NCBI RefSeq assembly: GCF_003477995.1
Contig: NZ_QUEM01000028.1
Span: forward strand, 1-52,838
Length of the DNA: 52,838 nt
Source: Bacteroides sp. OF04-15BH
Lineage (GTDB): Bacteria > Bacteroidota > Bacteroidia > Bacteroidales > Bacteroidaceae
Direction of reading: 5' to 3'
Position numbers and translations under genes: made by a program. Shown piece after piece: positions 17,379 to 30,200 of the stretch. Under the pieces are notes generated by a model. That model saw only the letters and a list, made by a program, of their open reading frames with translations. It searched no databases and was not told where the DNA came from. Positions within the stretch are counted from its first letter, which is position 1, and each line of letters begins with the position of its first letter.

Positions 17379-19037
17379 ATGGAACAGAAAATGTTTTGCT
17401 TCCAGTGTCAGGAAGCGGCTCAGGGAAAAGGATGTATTTTAAAAGGTGTTTGCGGAAAGACGGCACCGACCTCGGCGGCTATGGACTTGCTGCTTTATGT
17501 GGTGAAGGGTGTCAGTGTAGCAGCGGATGCGCTGCGCACAAACGGTCAGCCGGTGGATAAGGACGTGAACCGTTTCGTGACGGACGCATTGTTTTCCACC
17601 ATCACAAATGCCAACTTTGATGAGGCTTCCATCTGGCAACGGGTACAGCGGGGCTTGCTGATGCGCGACAGTCTGGTACAGCAGGCGACGAAAGCGGGTG
17701 TGTCTCTGCCGCAAGCGGATGTACTCACCTGGCACGGTGCGTCGGACGAGGAACTGAAAGCAAAAGCGACAACCGTGGGAGTCACCAGCGAGACAGACCC
17801 CGACAAGCGGTCGCTCAAGGAACTGGTGCTTTACGGACTGAAGGGAATGGCTGCCTATCACGACCATGCCATCCGTTTGGGATATGAGGACGAGAGCATT
17901 CATGCGTTCCTGCAACGGGCACTCAACCAAACCACCGTGGGGAATCTTTCCGTGGCCGAACTGACGGCGCTGGCACTGGAAACAGGTGCTGTGGGCGTAC
18001 AGGTGATGGCATTGCTCGACCGGGCGCATACGGAGTCGTACGGTCATCCGGAGATTACGGAAGTGAACATCGGAGTGCGCCAGAACCCGGGTATTCTGAT
18101 CAGCGGGCATGATTTGCACGATCTGGAGGAACTGTTGCGCCAGACCGAGGGTACGGGGGTGGATGTCTACACGCACGGCGAAATGCTGCCGGCTCATTAT
18201 TATCCGGCATTCAAGAAATATGCTCACTTTGCGGGCAACTATGGCAATGCGTGGTGGAAGCAGCGCGAGGAGTTTGCCACCTTTAACGGTCCGATTGTCT
18301 TCACCACCAACTGTATCGTACCGCCTGCAGCCGATGCGCCTTATCGCGACAAGATTTTCACGGCCAACGCCACCGGTTATCCGGGTTGCCGCCATCTGAC
18401 GGAGGATGCCGACGGACGGAAGGACTTCTCCGAGGTGATTGCTCTGGCCAAAAGCTGTCCGTCGCCGACTCAGATTGAAACCGGAAGCATTGTGGGCGGC
18501 TTTGCGCACAACCAGGTGCTGCAACTGGCCGACAAGGTGGTCGAGGCGGTCAAGAGCGGAGCCATCCGTAAGTTTGTGGTGATGGCGGGCTGTGACGGAC
18601 GCATGAAGAGCCGCAATTATTACACGGACTTTGCACGTGCCTTGCCGCAGGATTGTGTCATTCTGACAGCCGGATGCGCCAAATACAAGTACAACAAGCT
18701 GGATTTGGGAAATATCGGAGGCATCCCGCGCGTGCTCGATGCCGGACAGTGCAACGACAGTTACTCGCTGGCGGTCATCGCGCTCAAGCTGAAGGAGGTA
18801 TTCGCTCTGGAGGACATCAACGAACTGCCCATCGTCTACAACATCGCATGGTATGAGCAGAAGGCGGTCATCGTTCTGTTGGCACTGCTGCATCTGGGTG
18901 TGAAGCACATTCATCTGGGGCCTACCCTGCCGGCCTTCCTTTCGCCCAATGTGGCTCAGGTGCTCGTAGAGCAGTTCGGCATCGGTGGCATCAACACGGT
19001 GGACGAGGATTTGAAAGCGTTCGGATTGACTTGCTGA
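17379..19037 (+). CDS. hcp: Hybrid cluster protein (hydroxylamine/NO reductase)
   Basis: 552 aa, the usual size. The N-terminal cysteines are spaced C7-x2-C10-x8-C19-x5-C25, the class I [4Fe-4S] pattern of strict anaerobes. Later ligand segments for the hybrid Fe-S-O cluster are present ([19 protein letters not shown]). Hcp reduces hydroxylamine and acts as an NO reductase, protecting against nitrosative stress. No Hcr reductase gene is adjacent. The divergent Crp/Fnr gene and the downstream ric gene form a coherent nitrosative-stress module. Confidence 0.95.
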   Translation: MEQKMFCFQCQEAAQGKGCILKGVCGKTAPTSAAMDLLLYVVKGVSVAADALRTNGQPVDKDVNRFVTDALFSTITNANFDEASIWQRVQRGLLMRDSLVQQATKAGVSLPQADVLTWHGASDEELKAKATTVGVTSETDPDKRSLKELVLYGLKGMAAYHDHAIRLGYEDESIHAFLQRALNQTTVGNLSVAELTALALETGAVGVQVMALLDRAHTESYGHPEITEVNIGVRQNPGILISGHDLHDLEELLRQTEGTGVDVYTHGEMLPAHYYPAFKKYAHFAGNYGNAWWKQREEFATFNGPIVFTTNCIVPPAADAPYRDKIFTANATGYPGCRHLTEDADGRKDFSEVIALAKSCPSPTQIETGSIVGGFAHNQVLQLADKVVEAVKSGAIRKFVVMAGCDGRMKSRNYYTDFARALPQDCVILTAGCAKYKYNKLDLGNIGGIPRVLDAGQCNDSYSLAVIALKLKEVFALEDINELPIVYNIAWYEQKAVIVLLALLHLGVKHIHLGPTLPAFLSPNVAQVLVEQFGIGGINTVDEDLKAFGLTC

Positions 19038-19359
19038 GCAGTGTAAAAAGTATTCTTTGAAAAACCTTCAAAAAAGATTCGCAAAAAGATCAGAAGGATT
19101 CAAAAGGGACACTGATGATTTCAAAGAAACTTCTGAGAAGGTCCGGAAGCATTCAAAAATACTTCTGAATCAACTCAAGGAGCCACGACTCATTCCGGAA
19201 CATTCAAGACTTTCAGAAAGGTCGCAAAAGCTCCTGCAAAACCCGAAATGGCTCAAAAGATTTTCAAAAGGTAGTGAAAGCCTTTTGATCCAAGAAATAA
19301 AGAAGTACGGTTGTTATCGTGCAACCTCCATTCAAGAACTTAATAAAAGAAAAACGAAA
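19038..19359 (+). repeat. Helically phased TTC..AAAAG repeat leader of ric
   Basis: The 322-bp gap between hcp and ric is filled, from about 19067 to 19300, by a degenerate unit such as TTCAAAAGGGA, TTCAAAGAAAC, TTCTGAGAAGG or TCGCAAAAGC. Units are 9-12 bp, mostly 10 or 11, with roughly 18 recognisable copies. The frame of ric stays open across it, but the period is not a multiple of three, so it does not encode a repeated peptide. Possible meanings are phased A-tract bending, an array of protein sites, or an unstructured RNA leader. No TAnnTTTG box is seen in it. Confidence 0.6.
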
Positions 19360-20121
19360 ATGACAAATAAAGAAGATTTGCTGCGTACGCCCATCGGAAC
19401 TCTGGTGGCACGCGATTTCAATACAACAAGAGTGTTCAAACAGTTCGGTCTGGATTTCTGCTGCCACGGGCAGGATGATCTGGCCACAGCCTGCCGCCGT
19501 CAGCAGGCAGATGCCGATGAGGTGGTCCGCAGTCTGGAGCAGTTGCACACCATGCCGCACGAAGGCAGAAGCATCCCCTTTGCTTCATGGCCGCTCGACC
19601 TGCTGATGGACTATATTCTGAAGATTCATCATCGCGGCATCCGCACACGTGGTCCGCAGTTGCTGGAGCTGGTCCGCAAGGTGGCTCAGGTGCATGGCAG
19701 TGCCCATCCGGAACTGCTGGAGTTGCAACAACTGATCGAGGAATCACTCACCGATCTGGAAGCGCATCTCCAAAAGGAGGAACAGGTGCTCTTCCCTTAT
19801 CTCTATGAGCTGTTCGAGGCTTCGGCCGAAGGACGCATGCTGGAGCCGATGCACTGCGGCAGCATTGCCAACCCCATTCGGGTGATGCATCTGGAGCATG
19901 AGCATGAGGGCGACCGTTATCTGCACATCCGCAGTCTGACGGACAACTTCACGACACCGGCAGACGGTTGTGCGTCCTACCGCCTGATGATGCAGGAACT
20001 GGAGGCATTTGTCGATGCGCTCTTCGAGCACATTCATCTGGAGAACAACATCCTCTTCCCGGAATTCCTGAAGCTGGAGGAGCAGCACACAGCCGGAGGT
20101 CCCGTTTACCGCATTGACTGA
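19360..20121 (+). CDS. ric: Iron-sulfur cluster repair di-iron protein (RIC/YtfE/ScdA)
   Basis: 253 aa from ATG 19360. The N-terminal ScdA_N domain (TPIGTLVARDFNTTRVFKQF, DFCCHGQDD) has its conserved double cysteine. It is followed by a hemerythrin-like helical bundle with the His/Glu ligands of a di-iron site (KIHHRG, HLQKEEQ, MHLEHEHEGD, HIHLENNILFPE). RIC proteins restore Fe-S clusters damaged by NO or peroxide. The open frame extends to 19057, but those 101 residues are not family-like and come from the repeat leader. It sits 3' of hcp, matching shared nitrosative-stress control, and ends at a good terminator. Confidence 0.92.
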   Translation: MTNKEDLLRTPIGTLVARDFNTTRVFKQFGLDFCCHGQDDLATACRRQQADADEVVRSLEQLHTMPHEGRSIPFASWPLDLLMDYILKIHHRGIRTRGPQLLELVRKVAQVHGSAHPELLELQQLIEESLTDLEAHLQKEEQVLFPYLYELFEASAEGRMLEPMHCGSIANPIRVMHLEHEHEGDRYLHIRSLTDNFTTPADGCASYRLMMQELEAFVDALFEHIHLENNILFPEFLKLEEQHTAGGPVYRID

Positions 20122-20200
20122 AGCTATCATCCAGACGGAAGAATCTGCTGTCTGATAAACGGGAAGCATCACCATCTGTAACTGAAGATTCCCTGTAAGA

Positions 20201-20225
20201 AAGCCGGATTTTTCCGGCTTTTTTT
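20201..20225 (+). terminator. Rho-independent terminator of ric
   Basis: AAGCCGGA (20201-20208), a TTTT loop and TCCGGCTT (20213-20220), then a T-run. The T-run abuts the -7 box of the next gene. Confidence 0.85.
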
Positions 20226-20226
20226 A

Positions 20227-20234
20227 TAGCTTTG
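20227..20234 (+). promoter_or_regulatory. -7 element of the 187-aa gene
   Basis: TAGCTTTG matches TAnnTTTG and begins two bases after the T-run of the ric terminator. The -33 position falls in the terminator stem and is a poor match. Confidence 0.45.
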
Positions 20235-20261
20235 CAGGAAAATCATTTTCATTTGACACAC

Positions 20262-20822
20262 ATGGAATATAAAGACTATCTGGCAGCTTTCGAACAGAAG
20301 CTGCAAAACGAATTGCTGAAATTGTGTACCACCTGTAAGATGCTCGACGGCACCTTGCTGGCTACGGACGATATAGACGAACACTGGAAGAAACTGGGCC
20401 CGGAATATCTGGCAGACGCTGTGGGACAGGTACAGCAGTACCCTACCGTTTCGGTGGCCTGGGCGGCTTACCTGGGCATGGCCATTGCCTATGGTTGGGA
20501 TGCCGACTGGAATACGACATCAAAGGCTCCTTATCAGGCGTTCTACGGAGAGCAGGGCTTCGATGATATGGACGAGTTTATCGTGCGTGATCTGCTGGGC
20601 ATCGCGCTCGACAGCGAAGAGGCTGCCATACTGGAACGCATGGTACGCAGTTGCGCCCAGAAATGTGTGGACATGATCCGTCGCGAACAGATCGAACCGC
20701 AGAGCCCGCTGGCTTATCACGTATTTGCCACGGCTTCAAAGACCATGTATCGCATCGGTGCCGCACTGGAGCTGAAGCGCTTGGGATATAAGTTCGAAAA
20801 GATGGACCTGCCGAGTTGCTGA
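20262..20822 (+). CDS. Conserved-looking hypothetical protein, 187 aa
   Basis: Unrecognised cytosolic protein. It is helical and rich in acidic and aromatic residues (AYLGMAIAYGWDADW), with two cysteine pairs, CTTC near 25 and separated cysteines near 135. The start at ATG 20262 is preferred because a TTG start 30 bp earlier falls inside the -7 box. The same strand and a position between ric and clpS suggest resident rather than acquired DNA. No function is assigned. Confidence 0.75.
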   Translation: MEYKDYLAAFEQKLQNELLKLCTTCKMLDGTLLATDDIDEHWKKLGPEYLADAVGQVQQYPTVSVAWAAYLGMAIAYGWDADWNTTSKAPYQAFYGEQGFDDMDEFIVRDLLGIALDSEEAAILERMVRSCAQKCVDMIRREQIEPQSPLAYHVFATASKTMYRIGAALELKRLGYKFEKMDLPSC

Positions 20823-21113
20823 CCGATTGGAAGCGACACGTTGGGCCATTCTCCTGCAAAATTTAAAAAGCATTTAAAAGGCTTTTAAAAGGTGCCGGGA
20901 ATGCTTCAATGGTTTCGGGTTCCTCAAAAATTTTCAAGAAAGCTTCAAGGCGTTTCAAAGCTTCTTCAAAAAGAAACAGGAAGCTGTTTTTACAGTCCTT
21001 CGGGAGGCTCTTCTGTAAACCGAAAAGAATGGGAAGGACTTCAAAAGAAGCAGAAACAAAGATACCGGATTTTTAAAACAGTTAATGGTTTTATAAAAAA
21101 CAGAACAACAAAT
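20823..21113 (+). repeat. 11-bp repeat leader of clpS
   Basis: It opens with three tandem 11-bp units beginning TTTAAAA at 20862, 20873 and 20884, then continues as TTCAA/TTTCAAAG-type units to about 20975. This resembles the leader of ric and shares the 11-mer CTCCTGCAAAA (20851-20861 and 19231-19241). The clpS frame stays open back to 20892, but the 74 extra residues are not ClpS-like. The promoter of the N-degron operon should lie here; no clear TAnnTTTG was found. Confidence 0.55.
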
Positions 21114-21428
21114 ATGGAACAGCAACAAAACAGCTCGCAGGAAAAAGAGCGTGTGGACCTGAGGGAGCCGCGGCGCTTCAAGGTGGTGATTCACAATGAT
21201 GACTTTACGACCATGGACTTCGTGGTGCTGGTACTCAAGACGGTGTTCTATAAATCGGAAGCCGAATCGGAACAGCTCATGCTGTTTGTGCATCAGAAGG
21301 GTGCAGCCGTGGTGGGCATCTATTCCTACGACATGGCACGCACCAAGGTGCAAAAGGCTACAGACATGGCGCGCCGCGAAGGATTTCCGCTGCGCCTGAG
21401 TGTTTTACCCGAGGACGAAGAACTTTAA
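21114..21428 (+). CDS. clpS: ATP-dependent Clp protease adaptor ClpS
   Basis: 104 aa. ClpS binds N-degron substrates (primary destabilising residues Leu, Phe, Trp, Tyr) and hands them to ClpAP. The family core is intact: VVIHNDDFTTMDFVVLVL provides the Asn-Asp pair that binds the substrate alpha-amino group. The later segment FVHQKGAAVVGIYSYDMA contains the conserved histidine. An acidic tail (PEDEEL) closes the protein. It precedes clpA by 5 bp. Confidence 0.95.
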   Translation: MEQQQNSSQEKERVDLREPRRFKVVIHNDDFTTMDFVVLVLKTVFYKSEAESEQLMLFVHQKGAAVVGIYSYDMARTKVQKATDMARREGFPLRLSVLPEDEEL

Positions 21429-21433
21429 ACGAC

Positions 21434-23938
<2,505 letters not shown>

Positions 23939-23943
23939 AAGAT

Positions 23944-24612
23944 ATGGTATTCCAACTGACTGATGAAATCGGTTTCCCGGACCCGAAGCTGGGTGATCCG
24001 GACGGACTGCTCGCTGTGGGCGGTGACCTCTCGGTAGACCGTCTGCTGCTGGCTTACTCCTACGGCATCTTCCCGTGGTATGCGTTCCGCGACGGGATGA
24101 TCCAATGGTGGTGCCCGATGGACCGCTTTGTGATCTTCCCGAGCGAGATTCATATCTCCCACTCCATGCGCAATCTGATGAATAAAGGTTGCTATCGGGT
24201 GAGCTTCAACGAGGCGTTTGAAGAGGTGATCCACCACTGCGGCGAGTTGCGCATGCAGGAAGAAGGGGCATGGCTCGGACCGGAAATGATGGAAGCCTAC
24301 ACCCGTCTGTTCGAGCAGAATCTGGCGGCAAGCGTAGAAGTGTGGGAAGGCGACCGACTGGTGGGTGGTCTCTACGGGGTGTGCATCGGAAAATGTTTCT
24401 TTGGCGAGAGCATGTTCTCTCTGGTCCCGAGTGCTTCCAAGCTGGCACTCATCCGATTGGCTCAGTTTCTCGACAGCCACGGGGGCACATTAATTGATTG
24501 CCAGTTTGAAACGCCTCATCTGAAAAGCATGGGCGGCAGACACATTTCCTATGAGGAATATATGGCTCTGCTGCGTCAGGATGAAGAAAAGGAAACCGAT
24601 GCCCCGGATTAA
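23944..24612 (+). CDS. aat: Leucyl/phenylalanyl-tRNA-protein transferase
   Basis: 222 aa. Aat adds Leu or Phe from aminoacyl-tRNA to proteins with N-terminal Arg or Lys, creating degrons read by ClpS. Family motifs: FPDP near the N-terminus, GLLAVGGDLS, YSYGIFPWY, WWCPMDR, GGLYGVCIGKCFFGESMFS and DCQFETPHLKSMGGR. It begins 5 bp after clpA, completing a clpS-clpA-aat operon in pathway order (recogniser, unfoldase, degron writer). Confidence 0.95.
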   Translation: MVFQLTDEIGFPDPKLGDPDGLLAVGGDLSVDRLLLAYSYGIFPWYAFRDGMIQWWCPMDRFVIFPSEIHISHSMRNLMNKGCYRVSFNEAFEEVIHHCGELRMQEEGAWLGPEMMEAYTRLFEQNLAASVEVWEGDRLVGGLYGVCIGKCFFGESMFSLVPSASKLALIRLAQFLDSHGGTLIDCQFETPHLKSMGGRHISYEEYMALLRQDEEKETDAPD

Positions 24613-24669
24613 ACAAACGGAGAATCCAATAATATTTCATTGCCCCAGAAAAACAGCACAGTGGGCAAC

Positions 24670-24737
24670 AATAAACCCTAAAAGAGTCGTATCCAACTCC
24701 ATATCGGAGTAAGAATACGACTCTTTTAGGGTTTATT
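24670..24737. terminator. Strong bidirectional terminator, nested hairpin
   Basis: Perfect 23-bp inverted arms (24670-24692 and 24715-24737) enclose a 22-nt loop that itself contains ACTCC/GGAGT. It lies between the convergent aat and CotH genes and can serve both. Confidence 0.85.
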
Positions 24738-24753
24738 CTATAAAATCCCAGAC

Positions 24754-27072
24754 TTAACGCACAACGACTTTCTGTCCCTGAACCAGATAGATACCCGGAA
24801 CAGAAACCGGAATACGGTTCACTCCGGCACGCACAGAGGCATTCTGGATGCGGACACCGGAAATATTATATACCGGAACCGTCTGCGCCTCATTGCTTCG
24901 TATCAGGATATATCCGTCACCACCGGTAACGGCAACTTGCTCCGTCTCATCCGGCTGAGTGATGCCTGTTGTAGTCGGGTCATAATGATAGCGTCTGTCC
25001 AGATAGGCAATACGGCGGTGAATCCAATCCTTCAGATATTCCAGTTCAGAATCAAAGTCCAGATAAATTCCGTTGCTGCCGTTCCAGCAGTCCATCTCAC
25101 GGTCGTCTGCTCCACTGGCCTGGAACAGTCTTACATATTTCTCGAAACGCTGATACAGACTTTCTTCATCAAAATAAGTAGCACGCAAGGCTGCATAGCG
25201 ACCGGCAAGCTGCTCATTCCAATTGTCATAGTCATACTCCATCAGGCGCTTGTAGAGCGTGTGCTCACCGTGTTCATGCGCCCACAGATAAGTGATGAAA
25301 TCGGTTGTGGCATAATTTCGGGTAAAGTCACTGCCATCCCACCGGCGTCCCCACGTTCCGTCCAAATCCCAGGGAGACATACTCATCATTTTGGAATCCT
25401 GAACATTATAGTGGTGCAGGAACATATTCTTGCCGTGATTATCGGTTGCCAGCATCAGTTCGATGAACAGATAATAGTCCAGGAAAACGGGCAAATCAAA
25501 CTGTTCGCCAACCTGAGCTAGGAAAGTCTGTTTGGAAGCGGCAGCCACCACATTGATGCCTTTGGACAACGGTCCCCAATCTATCGGTTCTCCGTCTCCC
25601 AGATCGGGATATTGCATTTCCCAGCTGTCCCACGTATCACTATTATTATTGTAAGAAGACACTGGAGTCATCGGATAATACCGACTGTTCTGGTCGTGTC
25701 CCATAAACACAGAATAGCTCCATTGGTCGGACTTATACAAGGCGCCACGAATCGTTGCCGGCTCACCGGCAACCGTACTCTCCTTGATTTTCTTCAGCTT
25801 CAGCTGCTTGCGATCCAGTTTCTCGGTCATGCAATACAGACCGTTATACTTGCCGTTCAGGAAAGTCTCCACAAAGCGGCCTCTTGTTCCATTGTGCGCC
25901 TCCGGCTCATCTGCAAAATGATACGGCGGCATGGAGAAGTCATTCCAAAGGTCTGTAGATACGCGGTTACGCATGCGTCCCGGATCCACAGCCATTGCAT
26001 CGAGAATCCAGTTGTTGTCTTCACGCAATCCAAAGAAACTGGCATCCAGCGACTCACCAGCCTCGTCCGTGATTTTCACGGCATACGCCTTCTTGTTCAT
26101 ACCCGAAGCCGTGGCACCGCGATAACGGAACTTGGCCTGATACAAAGGATCTGCCCCTTCGGTATCGGGATCTGTCACGCGAATGGTTCCGGGAACATAC
26201 TCCACTTTATTGAATCCCGCACCGGTAAACTCAACCACAGGCAGGAAAGTAAACGTAAGTTCTGCCTGAGCCACAGTCTCACCGGTCTGGCGGTTATATA
26301 CCGTAACCGGGAAATGGGTTCCGTTCTGATAGTTCTCAAAACGGAATGTTCCGGATAACGGCTGGTCACCGACACGTACTTCCATATTTTCCGCATCCTT
26401 CGGGTAGGCAGAACAGGTTACCTCATAATCCGTTTGTTCGCGGAATTTCTCCGAAACGGTCTGAAGATAACAATTTCCGCCGGCATCAAATACAGCACGT
26501 TTTCCGTTTATCACAATAGAATCCACCAACTGGGTAATATCATACTGGCCGTCCTCATCCAGATCAAACACCGGTTTTCCGTCCTCGTCCAGAGCCTTAA
26601 AACGTTCGTTATCGCCGGCAGTGGCATACTGCTGATAGGTGCCCACTATGTAAGAATCCTTTCGGGCATCCAGAACCTGAGATTTATCCTGCACATTCCG
26701 GATAATGTAATAATCACCTTCCAGGTCAAAAGTCCAGAGAGAAGCATTCCCATTCGGTTCGGCCGTCAAATCCACATAGCGCTTTGTATCCGTACGCTCT
26801 CCGTCATAAGTAAGATACTTCTGCGACGTAACGCTCTGAATCGTAAACTGTCCGTTCGAAGTCTCGGTTACATACCAGTATCCGGCTTCTGAGTTTTCAT
26901 CATGGATATCATAATATACAGGTGTACTCTGGCCTATGGCCGGGCCGTCCACCACGCTTCCCTGCTGCCAGAAAGCACACAGAAAGCGGTATTTCTTTCC
27001 CTGCTCAAACAGCGGTTTGGCCCAACTGAGGCCGGGCAACACGGCAAGGAGTAATAAAAAAGTGCGTTTCAT
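24754..27072 (-). CDS. Secreted CotH-domain protein
   Basis: 772 aa from the ATG at 27072, which gives a clear signal peptide (MKRTFLLLLAVLPGLSWA). The N-terminal 200 or so residues look like a RICIN/beta-trefoil-type module (SEAGYWYVTE, YYIIRNVQDKSQVLDAR). The middle carries a CotH kinase-like domain: FRYRGATASGMNKKAYAVK, NWILDAMAVDPGRMRN, TDNHGKNMF and SPWDLDGTWGRRWDGS with its acidic residues. The extreme C-terminus (PVYNISGVRI... GIYLVQGQKVVV) is a Bacteroidetes-type C-terminal beta-domain. CotH proteins phosphorylate coat proteins in Bacillus; the target here is unknown. Surface or secreted location is inferred. Confidence 0.85.
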   Translation of the reverse strand: MKRTFLLLLAVLPGLSWAKPLFEQGKKYRFLCAFWQQGSVVDGPAIGQSTPVYYDIHDENSEAGYWYVTETSNGQFTIQSVTSQKYLTYDGERTDTKRYVDLTAEPNGNASLWTFDLEGDYYIIRNVQDKSQVLDARKDSYIVGTYQQYATAGDNERFKALDEDGKPVFDLDEDGQYDITQLVDSIVINGKRAVFDAGGNCYLQTVSEKFREQTDYEVTCSAYPKDAENMEVRVGDQPLSGTFRFENYQNGTHFPVTVYNRQTGETVAQAELTFTFLPVVEFTGAGFNKVEYVPGTIRVTDPDTEGADPLYQAKFRYRGATASGMNKKAYAVKITDEAGESLDASFFGLREDNNWILDAMAVDPGRMRNRVSTDLWNDFSMPPYHFADEPEAHNGTRGRFVETFLNGKYNGLYCMTEKLDRKQLKLKKIKESTVAGEPATIRGALYKSDQWSYSVFMGHDQNSRYYPMTPVSSYNNNSDTWDSWEMQYPDLGDGEPIDWGPLSKGINVVAAASKQTFLAQVGEQFDLPVFLDYYLFIELMLATDNHGKNMFLHHYNVQDSKMMSMSPWDLDGTWGRRWDGSDFTRNYATTDFITYLWAHEHGEHTLYKRLMEYDYDNWNEQLAGRYAALRATYFDEESLYQRFEKYVRLFQASGADDREMDCWNGSNGIYLDFDSELEYLKDWIHRRIAYLDRRYHYDPTTTGITQPDETEQVAVTGGDGYILIRSNEAQTVPVYNISGVRIQNASVRAGVNRIPVSVPGIYLVQGQKVVVR

Positions 27073-27102
27073 GTTTTGTTCGTTTTTTGGATATATAGTA
27101 TG

Positions 27103-27133
27103 CAAATCTAATTTTTTCAAAAAACATTTGCAA
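27103..27133 (-). promoter_or_regulatory. Promoter of the CotH-domain gene
   Basis: On the minus strand TTGC (27130-27133) is followed after 19 nt by TAGATTTG (27103-27110). This supports the start at 27072. Confidence 0.7.
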
Positions 27134-27180
27134 CAATTGTGTCCTTTTTCATAGAAAGAGAACTGAAAATACAAGAAAAA

Positions 27181-27217
27181 AATCGCATTCTGCCCCATTA
27201 CAGAGCAGAATGCGATT
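27181..27217 (-). terminator. Terminator of the papain-like protease gene
   Basis: 12-bp arms, 27181-27192 and 27206-27217, with a T-rich tract following on the minus strand. It separates the two secreted-protein genes into distinct transcripts. Confidence 0.8.
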
Positions 27218-27271
27218 ACTCTATGTGGATGAGGGCAAAGCCTTAATCCCAGTCGGAGAAAAGCAACAGCA

Positions 27272-30200
27272 TCAGAATACCATTACTTTCTTTCCATTGA
27301 CAATATAAATGCCTTTTGCCAAAGACAGGCGCACTGTTCCCTGAACATCGCGGTCGAAGCAAGTCAGACCGGAAACGGAAACGACGCGTACCCGCTGCAT
27401 GACATCAGAAGTGATATCCAGAGAGCCGTTGTGAACAACAATCTGCAAACGAGGTTCTGCCGTTGCTGTCTCGCTGCTTTCGATATCGGTTGTCGGAGTG
27501 CCGTACTCTTCGAATACTTTCTTCTCCAGATAAACGCGCTTGAGAGTCAGACAGCTCTTACCACTCATATTGGCCAGAATACCCAAAGACACTTCCTGAT
27601 CCTGGTCACTCACGACAAAGCCCAATTCCTGATCGGCCAGCGGTGCATAGGCAATAGAATTGCGGGAAACATTCTCTGTATTCGGAAGTCCCTTGCCATT
27701 GGCTGCTACCAGATAAGAACCACTGGCTGCAAATTCCTGATATCCTTCTACGCCCAATACGTAATAACCTGCCGGCAAAGTCACAGTCTGATAAGCCTTG
27801 TGGTCTTTAATCACTTCGGCGAAACCGTCCCATGAAGTAGTCAATGTCATGGCCGAAGCCTTATTCTTATCCACATGGAAACCAGTAGTCACACGAAGAC
27901 CGCTCACTGAGTTCTCCAATTTCCAGGCAGACTGCGCAGTTCCCTGCTCCAGTTCCACGAAACGGGATGAGTTCATCGGGTTGACCGTCTTGCTGGTACT
28001 GCGGAACGGCATGAGATAATTGGTCAGATACTGATCGGTGCAGTCAATACGCTTCAAGGTAGCCAGACAGAAGATTCCCTTTGATGCGCTCCAAGAGTCG
28101 CCGGAAGGACCAAAGTTCACACGGGTACCGGTGTTGGCATTGGTTGTTGCATCCTGCACGTCACCAGAGTTCTGGTTAAACTGATAGTAAACACTCAGTC
28201 CGTCGTTCTGCATGGCAGCCGGCACATCGGCAATCACGTTATTGGCATATTCCAGAATCTTCTCGTCTGTCAGTGCAGAGTTCCAAACGCGGAACTCATC
28301 GATAACGGCATTCATCGGCGCATCTTGACCACTCAGGCAGAACGGCGCCTCGGAGCCTTCGTACTTATATCCCGTCACGCTGGTTGCCGTAAGCAATTGA
28401 GCATCCTTATAGATATAGACGCTGCCCATCTTGAACACAACGGCATAATGATGCCACTGGCCCGTTGTCACGGTTCCTGACGGTGAAGATACCTTTTGAT
28501 TGTTGATAGTTACGGAAAGCGTACCGTCAGCAGCTGTTTCGATCAGCACACCCTTCTCGTCATTTCCGATTCTGTGTGCACGGGCACTGTTGCTCTTGGC
28601 ATACATCCACCAGTCGATTGTGAAGTTCTTGGCATCGGCTGCAATCGGATCTTTCTGAAGCTGCACATATTCGTTGCCGCCACCGAAGTTCAATCCGGTC
28701 TGTCCGTCGGCATTGCAAACGATTACGGCGCGTTCCTTTTCCTGAACGTTTCCTCCCTGCTCGTTGTATGCTGTGAGACGGGCTTTGTAGATACCCGGAT
28801 ACTTCATCTCAATAGCCTGGTTCTGGTCGTGTACCAAGATGCAGTGTGCATCGTTTTCAATCTCCCATTTCCAGAAGGTAGGATGATGCAGGCTTCGGTC
28901 TTCGAGGTTCACCTGTTCCCCTTTGATGACAATCTGCGGGTTGATGTTGAAATCAATCTGTGGAGCCACTTCCTCCACGTGTACGGTCTGAGTCAGTGTA
29001 CTGCTGCCGGCAGCATTCGTCACGGTCAGAGTCACTTCATAATCTCCGGCCTCCAGATAAGCAGCTGAAGCATTGCGAGTGTGAGCCGTTTCGGTCTGTG
29101 CTCCCGGCATGCTCCACGTATATTTACAGCCGTCGCCACCCTCAGATTCGTTAATAAGGCTCACAGCCGTACCGGCCGGTATGCTCTCGGCACTCAGTTT
29201 GAAACGTGCTTCCGGTGCCGGCATCTCCTGAACGGTAATACTCTTCTGAGTGGTCCGTACTCTTCCCATCGCATCGGTAACCGTCAGGGCAATGGTCTGC
29301 TGACCGGCTTCCGTAAACAACAATACCGGGTTCTCAGTTTCCAATGTCTTTTCTTCGGCGCCGGTAACATCCCATTTCCAGGATACGATACCACCCTTGG
29401 AAGTATCTTCAATCTGAACAGCCGAACCTACATAATAAGGACCATCAGAAACGGTGAAGCTGGCCAAAGGCAAACGCTTGTCATTAAAGAGCGTATTGTC
29501 TTCCCGCTGCTCCTGAGTACCAAACGTACGGATGGTATAATGTCCGGTTGCATCGGTCAGCCCTTCGGCATCATCCATGCGGATTTCGGTCAAAAGGCCA
29601 CCGGTTTCCTGAGGATTCTTCAACTCGGTATACATATAACCCTGAATCTGGGTTTGTGTACGTGCATAATTCCACATGCGGAATTCGTCCATCTGTGCAT
29701 TCAGTCCGTTGGATGATTCGGCACCTACCATGAGAGAGCCGAAGCCTCCGATACCGGAATAAGAAGAGAACAGACTGCCTACCTGTTCGCCATTGACGTA
29801 TGCAGTCATAGAACTCTTGTCGATCACGACAGCCACATGCGCCCATTTTCCCGGTTGCAGACAGCCTGCCTTTGAGGTAATACGGTTACCGGTATCCCAT
29901 CCTACCACCAGCTCTCCGGCCGATGTGGTATGCAACAGGAAGTTACCCCAACCCGGACCCATCTGCTGGTTCCAGTTCGATACGGTGGTCGGCTTAATCC
30001 AGAATTCCATGGTAGCCTGATCCAGTTTCTCCTTCAGCAGGTCGACAATCTCAAAACCGGAGGCCGAGAAAGAACGAACCTTGTTGGTTTCCGGAACCAC
30101 ACCGGCAAAGTCAGTTACCGGTTGTCCGACACGAGTAGACAATGCCTCCTCATCATTCAGCAGATACTGTGCGGCAACCTCATAGTTTCCATTGCTTTCG

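Noticed and set aside
17439..18914. 491-codon open frame antisense to hcp
   Set aside because: Opposite a complete Hcp; the translation is Arg/His/Gln-rich without domains.
19057..19359. 101-residue N-terminal extension of ric
   Set aside because: The sequence comes from a 10-11 bp DNA repeat out of register with codons and is not ScdA-like; the family start fits ATG 19360.
19038..19359. CRISPR-like or coding repeat interpretation of the ric leader
   Set aside because: Units are about 10-11 bp without spacers, and the period is not a multiple of three.
20892..21113. 74-residue N-terminal extension of clpS
   Set aside because: Not ClpS-like and lies in the repeat leader; ATG 21114 gives the usual ClpS length.
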